A DNA stretch of 64,000 bases from Pogonophryne albipinna. Its lineage: Eukaryota > Chordata > Actinopteri > Perciformes > Artedidraconidae. The position numbers and the translations under genes were made by a program. Under the pieces are notes generated by a model, which was not told the DNA's origin, did not search any database, and saw only the letters and a program-made list of their open reading frames with translations. Positions 40,725 through 52,219 of the stretch are shown piece by piece (positions within the stretch are counted from its first letter, which is position 1; the number at the start of each line of letters is the position of its first letter). The stretch spans positions 8,138,710 through 8,202,709 of the forward strand of contig CM053256.1 in the NCBI GenBank assembly GCA_028583405.1, given 5' to 3'.

Positions 40725-42262
40725 GAGTGGCGAAGTCACGCCGATCTACTTCCACCCCACGGGACCTTATTTCTGAAAAATTATGTATTGAAGTCAATGG
40801 AGAGAGAAAACGTATCTTTCGATCCCGTTTGAATTGTGCCATGAATTACACATATGATGTTTGTCAATCTTAAAAAATAATTTCCATGTCAAAAAAGTCA
40901 GTTTGTCGTAAAACTGTTGAAATATAAGACTATGAAAAATACGCAACTAGAAAGACTACAAATCCCAGTGATGTCACAATTGTTTTCCTCCACTAAGAGA
41001 TAGCTAAAATCAGCGCCATATAGATATAATCTATCTATATGGCGCTGGCTAAGATAAGATAACTTTAACAAGATGCCTGTGTGCTTACCAGGTTGTTATC
41101 ATACCAGCAATGGGTTTTGTTCGTTCTTTTGCTTCCCATCTGATGAAAGGATCAGAGGCCTGTGCTACGAAGCAGGATTCTCGCTTAGTCGGCTAACTTC
41201 AGGGAAAACTCGGGGTTTCCGGTCCTACGACGCTGGTTCTCTTTTTAGCAGGCTAGATCTCCATGGTAACTAATGCTGAGTGGCTAACCTGCCCCGGAGC
41301 AGGTTAGGTTGCAGGCTAAGAGCTCAACTCAGTGAAAGCACTGCCTGCTGACCAATCAGAGCTCAGTGTGCGGAGTTTAAAGCGATCAAGTCATATTACA
41401 GGAGAAAGGAAATACAGAAAAGCTGCCGTTGCAGGAAAGACGGCCGGCAAAAATCACCGACTGTGTGAACGTGAACATTAATAGAACATCACCTCCCATC
41501 TTCAGAGCAATCTGACTAATATAACATTAGCGTTAAGAAAGCTTACTTAAATATCTGCCACAACATAAGCAACCGGATCAGAGTAACATTACGTACAGTC
41601 CGCGGCATATCACATCATAATGTAGGCTATCATATATTTCCTTATCTGAGTCAGCTGAGCCATATCTGGCCGTGCAACACTCAGTGTCACATACTGTATG
41701 CAGAAGTATTATAATAAAAAAAAAAATTCCATGTCAAAAAAAGTCACAGTTTGTCTTAAAACTGTTAAAATATAAGACCATGAGAAATACGCAACTAGAA
41801 AGACTACAAATCCCAGAGTCGCGTACATTAACGTTACACTCGTGTTACTCACCGAAACCTTGTATAGCCGGTCCCGCATGCTGGCTCTTACGGAACCGAC
41901 TAACTCCCCTTTTGTGTATGTACTCAACATGGCCAGACTTGTAGTGATTTTCACCTCTTTTAATACATTTCACTTCATTCTGAAAGAAAGAGGTGAAATG
42001 TGCTAACGTGACGGCCATCTTGGTGTTGTAGTTCATTGAGCGCTTCACACAAACAAATGTGTTACTTCACAGTTTTACGACACATTTTTATTTTTTTGAC
42101 TTGCAAAATTATCTTTTAAATTGACAAACATCATATGTGTAATTCGTTGCACAATTCAAACTGGATCAAAATATAATCTTTCTCTCTCCATTGACTTCAA
42201 TACATGATTTTTCTGAAATAAGGTCCCATGGAGGTCCCCCGGAAGGGGAGGGACTTCGCCTC
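40725..42262 (+). mobile_element. Long inverted-repeat element with THAP remnant (P/Kolobok-like)
   Basis: Ends GAGTGGCGAAGTC and GACTTCGCCTC, with inverted arms of roughly 250 bp sharing GGGACCTTATTTCTGAAAAA, TATTGAAGTCAATGGAGAGA and ACATATGATGTTTGTCAA. Flanked by TATAATA at 40718-40724 and 42265-42271. It interrupts copy 1 of the repeat unit. The interior holds other insertions and a direct repeat of part of the left arm (about 41728-41816 against 40886-40975). Confidence 0.75.
41073..41158 (+). pseudogene. THAP-domain fragment
   Basis: Reads MPVCLPGCYHTSNGFCSFFC, then FPSDERIRG. Start MPxC, a second Cys four residues on, and the F..FPxD pattern are the first third of a THAP zinc-coordinating DNA-binding domain. 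It is cut at about 41158 by unrelated sequence. Confidence 0.7.
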
Positions 42263-43458
42263 TATATAATAACTGGATACAGCGTCGGAGGCGGGGTCTC
42301 GTTCTTTCCTATGAGAGCTGCTCATTGGCGCATGACAAAATGGCCACATTTTTGAGAGAGCGAAACATCACAGATTACCCATCATGCCTAGCTGTCAGAG
42401 CAGAAGAACCCGTATGTGCGCTCACAGAGCACGCGCCCTTAAGCCCTGCCCCCCGAGCTCCCACTCTCCTCTCAGTAGAATGAATGGAGACAGAAAATAA
42501 ATCCAAATTTGTCTTTTAGTGCATTTTACAACTTTAAGGACCTAATGATTATAATAAGGGCTATAAAATAGTTCATACTGGGTAGTTTATTTCGTTTTTA
42601 AAAAAGTATCCGCTGATTTACAGACGTCTCTTTCCCAATGTTAGTCCACGGGGGAAAGTCTTTCTGGGCCCAGTGACGTCACGGACTGATACGGAAATTG
42701 TATTACCGCCGTTTGGACCATGGATGTATAATAAGGACTGGATACAGCGTGGGAGGCAGGGCCTGAGAGCTGCTGATTGGCGCATGAAAATAAAATGGGC
42801 CAACTTTTGAGAGAGCGAAACGTCACAGATTACCCGTCATGCCTGAGAAGTACCCGTATGTGCGCTCATAGAGCATGCGCAACTTTAACCACGCCCCCCA
42901 AAAGGCTCGTTCACATTAAGCACGTCAATTTGCGTACACGTAACAGCACCGCGCGTTCATGACAGCATGGTACTGGATTGTTATGATGGATTTGATATTA
43001 ACGAGGCGGCCGCGGCAGTTAGCAGCTAGCTAGTAATTAATGCTAAGTTACACATCAATCGTTATGTACTTTTATATTACGCTGACATCAGGATCTAGTG
43101 ATATCCAAGCAACAGAGCTTAATTTAGCATGATACTTGTGTGGGTTGTACATGAAACCACTTGGTAATATATAAAAATGTATGTATTTTGAAGCCCGTTA
43201 TGATCAATTGTGAGTTAAATCTTATCTAAAAAGTAAAGCTGATGATGGATTACTGTGGTGGAGTTAAAATAACAATAGCCTATTTCTCTTTTAAATGTGA
43301 TGGAGTAAAAAGATAGTAACTGTGACTATTCATGTGAAGTACCCCACAAGTAACAAAAACGTATAATACTTGAAGGAAAGGTGTAAAATGTTTCCAAAAA
43401 TACCAATATCACACACTAAAACACAGACTATAACACCCCTTTTTGTTAAATACCAACC

Positions 43459-43461
<3 letters not shown>

Positions 43462-43502
<41 letters not shown>
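43462..43502. repeat. (TA)n microsatellite
   Basis: Twenty TA units. Confidence 0.97.
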
Positions 43503-43506
<4 letters not shown>

Positions 43507-43735
43507 CGCTAAAACTGTGTAATATACCAGGCTGCTAAATCCTCCAAACTGTTACAGTCAGAACGCGTAACATGAACGTGCCGGGCAGCGCGGTCCCGTG
43601 GGTTAGATGCGCGTTCATAATGCCGAGGAAAATAACTCTCAGAATAACGTTATTAGCTAATTTTACAACTTGAGGACCGAATGTTTTTAATAAGGGCTAT
43701 ACAAACTTTCATACTGGGTCGTTTATTTAGTTTAA

Positions 43736-45070
43736 AGGGGACCTATCATGCAAAATGCACTTTTGTACGTCTTTTATACATGAATATGTGTCCCCGGTGT
43801 TCCAGGGAACTCACAAAGTGTCAGAAAACACAACCCTCTCTATTTTCCTCCATACCCAAATCTCTAAAAAAGGGGCTGCAACGGATCTGATACAGACTGA
43901 TCCAGATTTGAACACTTTACTGACGTCAGTAAAGTGGCGCTACGGCTATTGGTCAATTCTCCACCTATCAGGGGAATGAGAGGTTGGGCCACGGTCGGCC
44001 ATTGCTGCTCGAAAGCGCTGGAGACGCTGTAGTACATATGCCAGGCCTGTAAGTGGCGCTGTAGTCTGCCACAAAAGCAGCGAAGAAGACTTCCCTTGCA
44101 TGGTTGCCATGGTTGCCCTTCTGTTTATTCTCCGCTGTGGCTCTTTTTATCCCTCCCCGAGGCAAGCTTTTGCGCCTCCTGCTTTAAAACAAATGAATAG
44201 CGACTCTATATAATCATATGTAAGGGATAATGTGCAGCGACGCGGTCATTATGGGGAAAAGAACACCGACAGGCTGATCAGGAGCCTGACGCGAAGCGGA
44301 GGGATCTAGATCGGCATGAAGGCACATTATGCAATGTGCAATGTGCACATTATCCCGCTTATTACTTGGCCACATTCTCGACAAAGTAACGACATGACTC
44401 CCAATATTAATTGAAATGCTTTTATGGATTTAGAAAATGATTTTATTGATTTAAAAAATAGTTGTATGTATTGATTTAAATTGACATGCATCCGCTAAGA
44501 AAAATAGTCCGTTGTTACCGTTTGAACTAACGTAGCAACGGCAGGAACTGCTTCGATAGTGTTTTGAGGAGCTTTTTGATTACAGATTTGAAAACATCGT
44601 TGCTTGCTTTAAAAGTAGCACAACTCATTATGTCAAACCTTGGAAGGTATCTAGATATCCCTGCCCTAATGCCAAAGCAACTGGCAACTGAATATGTGTC
44701 GCCGTTTGATGTCTATGTCTGGACCGCTGCGTAAAAAGGAGGGTTTCTGCCCCGTTACTTCTCTTCTTACTTCAATAAGAATAAAACACGGAGGACGGAG
44801 ATCTCTTTTTCTCCCCCTCTTCTCCCCGCTGCAGCCTAGCAGCTGATCTCAGAGCACGCTCCCCTCTCCTGCAGGGGGGCGTGGTCAGCTGCAGCTCACA
44901 GAATCAGCCACCTGCAAAAACAGCGCTGGAAAGAGCAAATAGAGCAAAATGAGGCATGGCTAAAATGCAGGATCTTTTTGGTATTTTAAAAAAAAAAAAA
45001 CTATATTTATATACTTTATATAGGTATGGCCCTACAATATATTGTTCAAATATAGCATGATAGGTGTCCT
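43736..45070. mobile_element. TTAA-flanked element (piggyBac-like), 1335 bp
   Basis: Left end AGGGGACCTATCATGCAAAA, right end ...TAGCATGATAGGTGTCCT form an inverted pair. TTAA at 43732-43735 and 45071-45074. No transposase frame recognised. Confidence 0.85.
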
Positions 45071-45231
45071 TTAAAATTATCCAACGATTTACAGACCACT
45101 CTTTCCCAATGTAAGTCAATGGGAAAAAATGTTTCCGGGCCCAGTAACCTAACAGAAGTGTAGTACCGCCGTTTGGCCACAACGAATATTCTCCTCAGAG
45201 TTCGGCGCACTTCCTGGGGGCTTGATACAAT

Positions 45232-46312
45232 AGAGGTTTCTCAATACTCAAATTTCCCCTTCTCGACTCCTATCCTCGACTCCTATCCTCGAGACTTGGT
45301 GCCGACCACAGGAGATGCGAGCGGAGGACTGAGGAGGGGAACCGAGGAGAGAGGAGGGGAAGCAGCAGGCGCTTAGAGAAATGAGAACTCCTCTCCTCTG
45401 AGCGGTCATTTTAAAGAGACGTCCATTAATGATGACAGGAGGCACAGCAGCCCTCTGTCTGATGGACAGATGTGTTCATGACGACTTATATATTACTTTT
45501 AATTCATTGACAGTGCGGTATAATGAGACAATAACAGGCTACAGATGCGGACATATACACACATATATTTATATAAATATATACAATTTCAGAATCAAAC
45601 AAGTATGAGAGCACTCTCATAATAACGTAACACAATCAGAGACTGGATATATCCACCCCCCCACCCCTCTCTCTCTCTCTCTGGTCGCTGAAATGGGGAA
45701 TTGAAATTACGGGCCAAAAGTTGTATTTACAAGTATTAAAAGTACTGTCTGTACGCCGCATCTACACACTGTACAACAACACACAGCATAATCAGGCTAT
45801 AGCCGTTGTGTATTTTATTATGTGAAGCACTAAATGGTCTTAGAAAAATATCGACTCTTTGTTTGTAGATATCTACTAAACTACAGCAAATAAAGAGAGT
45901 AATGTAGGCCTGTTATACTGAGTGATATATATTGTACACTGCTCTGTTTTCTGCACGGACCTCACAGCTGTTCTCACTGTAAACATCGCGTTGCGATGAA
46001 AGCAGTTTCTAAAATAATATCCAGAGGATGCATGCAGAGCTGTCATTGGCTGAGATAAGTCCGGCCGTGCGTCACGCCTCCACCGTTCCCGGAAATGCAT
46101 CCGCGGAGGAGCCATGGAGGAACCATCAGTGTCTCCTCGGTTAGAGCTCCTCCAGAGAGCCTCCTCGATGCTCGATGCTCGGTCCTCAAAGTGCATTTAG
46201 AGAAATGAGATGTCCTTCAAAATGGCGCGCTGAAATTCATTTCCGGGTCACTACCGGAGGACCGAGGAGTCGAGGAGTCGAGGAGGGGAAATTTGAGTAT
46301 TGAGAAACCTCT
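45232..46312. mobile_element. Inverted-repeat element with AGAGGTTTCTCAATAC termini, 1081 bp
   Basis: AGAGGTTTCTCAATACTCAA and its reverse complement extend through AATTTCCCCT on both sides. Subterminal CTCGACTCCTATC tandem on the left, GAGGAGTCGAGGAGTCGAGG on the right. No clear target duplication and no transposase; superfamily not assigned. Confidence 0.8.
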
Positions 46313-46327
46313 TATCTCTTTACATAT

Positions 46328-46480
46328 TAGTGATGGGAATTCCGGCTCTTTTTAGTGAGCTGGATCATTTGGCTCGGCTGACTAAGAAGAGCCGGCTCTT
46401 TCGGCCCCTAAACGGCTCTTCATTTTACCACAGTTTACCACGGAGCCTCAGTTTCGCCGCTGCGAGGCTCCGGCGCTAGC
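46328..46480. repeat. hAT terminal fragment
   Basis: Starts TAGTGATGGGAATTCCGGCT with repeated GAGCCGGCTC/GGCTCTT words, like one end of a fish hAT MITE. No partner end found. Confidence 0.45.
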
Positions 46481-46784
46481 AGTTTACGCTCGCAGTTCAG
46501 ATGTTTGTCCCCCCGTCAAGGCTCGCCGGCAGTACACTTTCCGTCACAGGAACACGCTTTGCTGGCGGCGAAAATAATCCCACCAGACTCCTTTGCCCCT
46601 CCAACAGAGGGATGTCCTTGTCCTTTTTCCTTTTCGTCATTTCAAGCAATAAAAACTCTTGATCTTCTCTCTAATTATTATTTTTTTGGACGCCCTCGGC
46701 TCGAGTACAGGGCGTTCCGAGCTGAATAAGGGCATCAAATGACGGCAAGACGCCCCCCTGGCGGAAACGCTGAATTGAACTACA

Positions 46785-48400
46785 TCACGGCATTAGTTTA
46801 ACGTCAATAAACCTAAGCTATAAGGCTGAATAGTGTTTGGCATGATGACATTTAATTCCCCTGACAAGTAAAAGCTTCAACATTCAACAATGGAGTATTT
46901 ACAAGTCCATGTCGCAGAACAAAATGTAAAAATCTCGTACACGTGTGTTAATGGCAGGATTGGTTTTAGGCATAGAACCAAAAACCAATTCAAAAAGTGG
47001 TTTGCCTTCGAGCCAGAAGAGCTGGTACAAAAATATTTACTTGTTTCGTGCTTTAGGACTCAATCCTGCAACAGAATTCATTTTTATAACGGTTTCCCTA
47101 TGCTTTTAAGTGGCCATGAAATCCATTATTTCAGGTTAGGTAAGGACTTTCTGGTATATACAAGTGGCTGAGTATAGGGCGCCAGCAGAGGTTCTGGGCC
47201 GCAGACTTTATTGAGTCTCTTACAACCACACAGCTCACATAGTAAAGAGATTATAAAATGGATTTCACATTGTTGTTGCTGTGGTACCAAATGCCTTTTT
47301 TTCTGCCTCATACTGTAAACGTGATTCATGTTCGCTGTTGGCTACCTGACACACGGGATACAGTAGCTGCGGAGGAATTAACATCCCTCTTCCTTCTCTC
47401 ACATGGTTTATAATTGCAGAGAAAACCTCTCAAAGGAGCACCACAGAAATCGAACCATAGCGACCTTCTGCCCGTGATCAAAGCTTACCTCAACCAGCCC
47501 CAGAACCACTGCACCCCCACCCCGAACCAAGAGAGAGCAAAGAAGAGAGGGAGAGATGGAGGGAGAGGGAATCCACACAAACCATCTCAAGTCTCAGCAA
47601 GAGCTACCTGCTTTACATATGAAACACACCTTTCTCCCTTTAATTCCCATGAAATCACGCAGGAAGCGGTTATTGCAAAGGGAGAGGAAGTGATGTGGAA
47701 CGGCTAGAGGGGCCATTACAGAGAATCCCTCATTACAACCTGGTCACAGCTTTGGAGTATTACCCTTGTGAAAACACACTCTCACCCCTGGGTGAATGAG
47801 TCAAAGAGAGTAGATTGTCTCATCTTATTCCTTCCCTTTGTGCCTAGTCTCTAGACGGGTATGGCAGGGTTAAACTTATCAACATACACAGCTTTAGCTC
47901 GCTGTAGAACCAACAGACAGGCTGGTTTAGATCTCTCTGAGCTGTACGCCAGTCTAAAGACGTGTCTGTTTCCTTTATATTCCTGTCTTTGATTAGAATA
48001 TAGAGGGATCACAGCACATCTTGGTCTGTGATCAATCAATCAATCAATTAATCAACCAACCCGCCTGCTTTTTTTTATAGGGGAAAGCTCATTTGCAACA
48101 ACAGCGTCTTGAAGAAGACTATGAAGCCTGATGAAAAAAAGGAGACTTCCTCAAGGCATCTTCGTGCATTTCAGAGTGAGTTGTTTGGCAAGACATCAGA
48201 GAGGAAAACATCCTGACTCATCCATCAGATGCATGAGGATCCATTAAGCCAAGTTTCTCCATTCATTAGTAGGTGCAGTTTACAGTAGAGGCAGTATGCA
48301 GGGAAATATTGAGAAATGCAAAACACGGATTATAAAATATATTAGCTACAAAACAAGTCAGAAAAACAGCTACATCATTTAGAAGCTTAAAGCCATATTA
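46785..48400. other. Intergenic stretch, nothing recognised
   Basis: Open frames at 46890-47171 (+) and 47414-47707 (+) have no recognisable motif or splice support. A CAAT tandem lies at 48031-48052. Confidence 0.45.
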
Positions 48401-48413
48401 ACTACTCTTTATC

Positions 48414-48550
48414 CGAGGCTCTATGGATGGCAATGTAGATCCTTCAGTTGCATCGCCACTTTAGTCGAGAAAGAAAAATCTAAACAACTGTTGGATTGAT
48501 TGACATTCAATTATGTACAGAGGTATTCCCTGACTGTACCTTTAACTCCA
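48414..48550 (-). repeat. Reversed copy of the 31595-33215 repeat
   Basis: CTCTATGGATGGCAATGTAG, AACAACTGTTGGATTGATTG and TTATGTACAGAGGTATTCCC match the family in reverse orientation. Confidence 0.65.
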
Positions 48551-48593
48551 CTATGAGAATCAGATCAGATTTAGAATCTTGTTTATTTTGTGC

Positions 48594-49465
48594 CACAGTG
48601 ACGCGTCCTAAAACCCCGAAGTAAGTTAGCATTTTACCACTTCCGATGTAGGACGGCCTACCAGATCAGCCCGGGGTCCGTTACGCTTACCAATGACGTC
48701 ACGCATTGGCTGTACGGCAAACCAAGAGGACGTTTTACACGGCCAAATTCCGCAAAGAATATTAAAAAATAACAATCGACAATGAATGTATATGTTAGTG
48801 GAACTGTGTCAGGAAAGTGAAGTGTTAATTAAGGAATGTTAATGAAGAATTGAAATGCATAAATAGAAAGTTAATATGTAGCATATCCCTCCGAAATATG
48901 GTCGTAGACTTTACTGATGATTTAGAATTGATTGAAACTCCAGACTCAAAGTAAGAGCTTGTGCCTCTTCGGGGGGGTGCTAACATTTAAACATAAACTT
49001 TATTCTTTACTTTCTCCGTCTTTATATGTAGAAGATATCAGATACTGTCATGTTGTTTCCATAGCATTCTTGTACATTCACCAAATTGCTTGGAAATCCA
49101 TTTAAAGGTTGTTGTGACATTTAACTCAAAACCTGAATCAACATGTCTCTTTGTTATTCACCAAAACAAATCAAGGGAAAGTATGGGTGCCACAGTGACG
49201 CGTCCTAAAACCCGGAAGTAAACTCCTTCCGGTTCCTTCGACAAAAACCAATGCAATTTCTCCTTAGGATTTTGGAAAATAGCTCGAAATAAGGTCTGTG
49301 GTTGACACACATTGAAGAGACTGATCACGTTTTGTTCAGCCGGACAATATCCACATGTCTACCCTACTTTTATAATTTTCGAATCATAGATCTAATCGAT
49401 AGATTTATGATCGATAGATTTATGATTCGAAAATTATAAAAGTAGGGTAGACATTATCCAAAGAC
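48594..49465. repeat. Unclassified repeat cluster with direct CACAGTGACGCGTCC ends and a palindrome
   Basis: CACAGTGACGCGTCCTAAAA occurs at 48596 and again at 49191 in the same direction. 49190-49440 is related, reversed, to 32460-32700. The cluster ends in a 100-bp palindrome (49355-49454). Confidence 0.7.
49355..49454. repeat. 100-bp palindrome
   Basis: Arms of about 34 nt, ATGTCTACCCTACTTTTATA... and its reverse complement, around a GATCTAATCGATAGATTTAT-type centre. Confidence 0.9.
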
Positions 49466-50616
49466 TCAAATGATTTCTGGATGCGTTATAAACACACACA
49501 ATTATACATTAAGCTCACAACAATAAAACCATAACAAACTACATGACATGTTATCCAGCAGAAAGCCTTAAATACCATTAAGATTGACAACCTGCAAAAC
49601 CGGGTCAAACTGGACTAACCACCAACAATGCTCATTATAATGACCAATGGTCAAATATAACATAAAGTACATGAGCTTTCACACATATTAACAATGACAA
49701 AAAACACAAACTTTCCAAACAATAATTCCTAAGTCCTTATTAATAGTCAATTCAAATAAATATCTACTCACCTGTTACAGACAGTGGCGGCGCCAGAGAT
49801 TTTCTCTAGGGGGTGCTGTGGGGTAGCTTGACGTTTCATAGAGGGTGCTCAAACATTTAGGGTTTCCCATTAATGCACCAGCGCTACAGTGGAACTTTCT
49901 ACTGCAACACTCCCCACACGCACACACAGTGCACCCGCGACTGTTACAATGAAGGCTCGATAATCAGCTCACGGCATATAGGCAGGGGTAAAGTGCTATT
50001 TTTACAAGTGGGGAGCGGACCTCACCTCCTCTAGGAGGGTCCTCACCTCCTCTAGAGGGGTCCGGGGGCATGCTCCCCCGGGAAGATTTTTTTTTAAATA
50101 TTGAAGTTAAAAGCATCAATCTGGTGCACTTTGAGAGCAACATAAGATATCTATGGATACATCTCTCAACACCCATATGAAACAGAACTGTCAACAGATT
50201 TTCTATTTCTTTATAGATATTTTACAAATCACTCCCCTTTTAAAACAAACCGTTTGAGACCCACTGAGATAACTAGACTAAAGTTAACTATCTAAACACT
50301 GAGAGAGTCCTTTACTTCACATGAGCTGAGGTTATCTGAGACTCTCAGTCTGACAGGAGAGAGTTCTCCCTCCACCTTGTTGTTGAAAAAGCTCCTTATA
50401 TCCGTTAGCTTGGCTAGCTAGCACCAGATGCTAACCACAACGATCTCCGGTAGATACCCACTGGTGCGCGAGGCGAGCTCTCTCGCTCGCTCGCGCGCGC
50501 ACGCACGCTAGGGTTGCCAACTTCCAGAAATGGAGAAACGGGACACATGCATGTCTCCCCCGCGCGCGTGCGCGCTAAGATTTTCGGGTTTCTGGCGGAT
50601 TTAGTTACTTTTTTAG

Positions 50617-51301
50617 TTACTCCACCACCTCACCTGCTGCGACCTCTGTGGGAGGAGGACACAGCTCTTTTAGAATATCCCGAACAGTTTTGGGGCCAAG
50701 CACATTGGCTGTTATCATCTCAGCCTTTGTTCTTCCACATTGCATTTTCTTTGCAGTGTTCGAATCACTAAACATGGCACTTGCCAGCTTATTACTGCAG
50801 TCCATGCTGTTGTAACTCAAACCATGCTTAACTGTGTGATACACTGATGTTACCTCACATGCAGCAACTTTGTCTTGTTCTGCAGTTGAACTGCCGAAGA
50901 ATTTAGTTATATTTGATGCACCTTTATTTTTGTGTTGCTCGCTTGTGCATTTCTGTGCCAGCATGCTGTTTCAGGTCGTTTTCTCCACCGTGACCTATTG
51001 AAAACTCCCTCCGACACAAGGTGCAGAAGACCCGAGACAGACCTCCACTCACGGGCTTTACCCAACTGTGTTTTTCTTCCCACTGTTTGTTGTAAGACAC
51101 AAGTCTTTTCTTTTCAGAAGGGCCAGGGCCAGGGCCAGGGCCAGGGCCAGGGCCAGGGCCAGGGCCAGGGCCAGGGCCAGGGCCAGGGCCAGGGCCAGGG
51201 CCAGGGCCAGGGCCAGGGCCAGGGCCAGGGCCAGGGCCCAGAACCACATCCTCTCTCTCTTCTCCTCTTTCATTATCACCTCCTCCACCGGCAGCGCTCA
51301 T
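50617..51301 (-). pseudogene. hAT transposase N-terminal half, frameshifted
   Basis: Starts MSAAGGGGDNERGEEREDVV, runs into a (Gly-Pro) repeat encoded by the hexamer tract, then SYNKQWEEKHSWVKPVSGGL and a zinc-binding CTLCRREFSIGHGGENDLKQ segment with a later His. A +1 shift near 50930-50960 moves the frame to one reading ASNITKFFGS, HTVKHGLSYNSMDCSNKLAS and CGRTKAEMITANVLGPKTV. The catalytic core is absent. Confidence 0.8.
51121..51239. repeat. (GGCCAG)~20 minisatellite
   Basis: Perfect hexamer array inside the hAT transposase remnant. It keeps reading frames open on both strands (Gly-Gln and Ala-Arg on plus; Gly-Pro and Ala-Leu on minus). Confidence 0.97.
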
Positions 51302-51420
51302 TTTCCCACACGACTGAACAGGCTGACATGCCACACAAACAATGATGCCGCGCCCGCCGCCTACCGGAGAAAATCACACACACACACGCACGCACGCACG
51401 CACGCACACACACACCCACA

Positions 51421-51459
<39 letters not shown>

Positions 51460-52219
51460 ACACGTGCGAGCATTGTGCCTGCCCTGTCAACTGAGCGGTC
51501 CTAGTGCCCTTCGCATACAGCACACAAACACACAGGCACGCAGCCAGACACACTGAATTGCGCGCAAACAGAAACATATTTTTGATTTTTCCCTTTACAC
51601 GGGAGTCCGGGACAAACAAAGTCCCGTACGGGACACGCCCCTTTTGGCTCAAATACGGGGCGTCCCGGCTAATACGGGACGGTTGGCAACCCTAACGCAC
51701 GCACACAAAATGGCTCTTGCCACACACACACACACACACAGAGCAGGAATTGAATGAAACACAGAGACCCAGAAGTAAGCTACTTGTACTCACGAGGCCT
51801 ATTATGTGCAGAATCCCTCTCGCTTTCAGGTGATTTTGATTGAGTGTCCACACGTGGACGTTTAAGGACTAAAAAACGATCAACTTTTCACTTTGCTGTT
51901 AGCAAATCATTTGGCGCTCTAGCTAACAGGAAGTCACTCAAGTGTCACAAAGTAATTTAGCCTATGGGTAGGTCAAAAATCGAATGGGTGCTGGCCATTG
52001 GCCTAATCATATCACCTGTGTTGGCTTTATGTTTTTGGTCAAAAATGTGTTTGTAATCAATAATATTTCTAATTTAATTTAATAAAAATAATAATAATAA
52101 TTTTCGAAAAAAAAAAAAAAACATACTTATTGGGGGTGCTTAGGGGGTGCTTTGGCAATCCTGGGGGGTGCTTCAGCACCCCCTAGCTCCCCCTTGGCGC
52201 CGCCCCTGGTTACAGATGA

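Larger units (their letters stand above)
40706..42720 (+). repeat. Unnamed repeat unit, copy 1 (split by the THAP element)
   Basis: Starts ATGGATGTATAATA, resumes at 42272 with ACTGGATACAGCG and runs through GCTCATTGGCGCATGA, GAGAGAGCGAAAC, CAGATTACCCATCATGCC to ACCGCCGTTTGG near 42717. A second copy follows immediately. Confidence 0.75.
42721..45178 (+). repeat. Unnamed repeat unit, copy 2 (tandem, twice interrupted)
   Basis: ATGGATGTATAATAAGGACT, CAGCGTGGGAGGC, GCTGATTGGCGCATGA, GAGAGAGCGAAACGTCACAG repeat copy 1. Interrupted at about 42907-43625 by GC-rich unclassified DNA and at 43736-45070 by a TTAA element, then ends with ACAGACCACTCTTTCCCAAT and ACCGCCGTTTGGCC. Confidence 0.7.
40614..46772. 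mobile_element. hAT element, outer frame of a second nest, 6159 bp
   Basis: TIR CAGTGTTTCCGCCAG at 40614 and its reverse complement with one mismatch (CTGGCGGAAACGCTG) ending at 46772. Target duplication AATTGAAC at 40606-40613 and 46773-46780. Own sequence appears limited to about 40614-40705 and about 46480-46772; everything between is other repeats. Confidence 0.88.
50509..51694 (-). mobile_element. Nested hAT element with TAGGGTTGCCAAC termini, 1186 bp
   Basis: TIR TAGGGTTGCCAAC exact at both ends; target duplication ACGCACGC at 50501-50508 and 51695-51702. Carries a minus-strand transposase N-terminus, a hexamer minisatellite and a CA/CGCA-rich tract (51377-51466). Confidence 0.96.
49782..52208. 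mobile_element. hAT element with CAGTGGCGGCGCC termini, 2427 bp
   Basis: Left end CAGTGGCGGCGCCAGAG, right end ...CTTGGCGCCGCCCCTG; GGGGGTGCT words next to both ends. Target duplication GTTACAGA at 49774-49781 and 52209-52216. Carries a nested hAT at 50509-51694. Confidence 0.95.

Noticed and set aside
46890..47707. Two medium open frames on the plus strand
   Set aside because: No motif or compositional sign of coding; likely chance.
51377..51466. Tandem CACACGCA array considered as CRISPR-like
   Set aside because: Simple microsatellite in a eukaryotic genome; no spacer structure.
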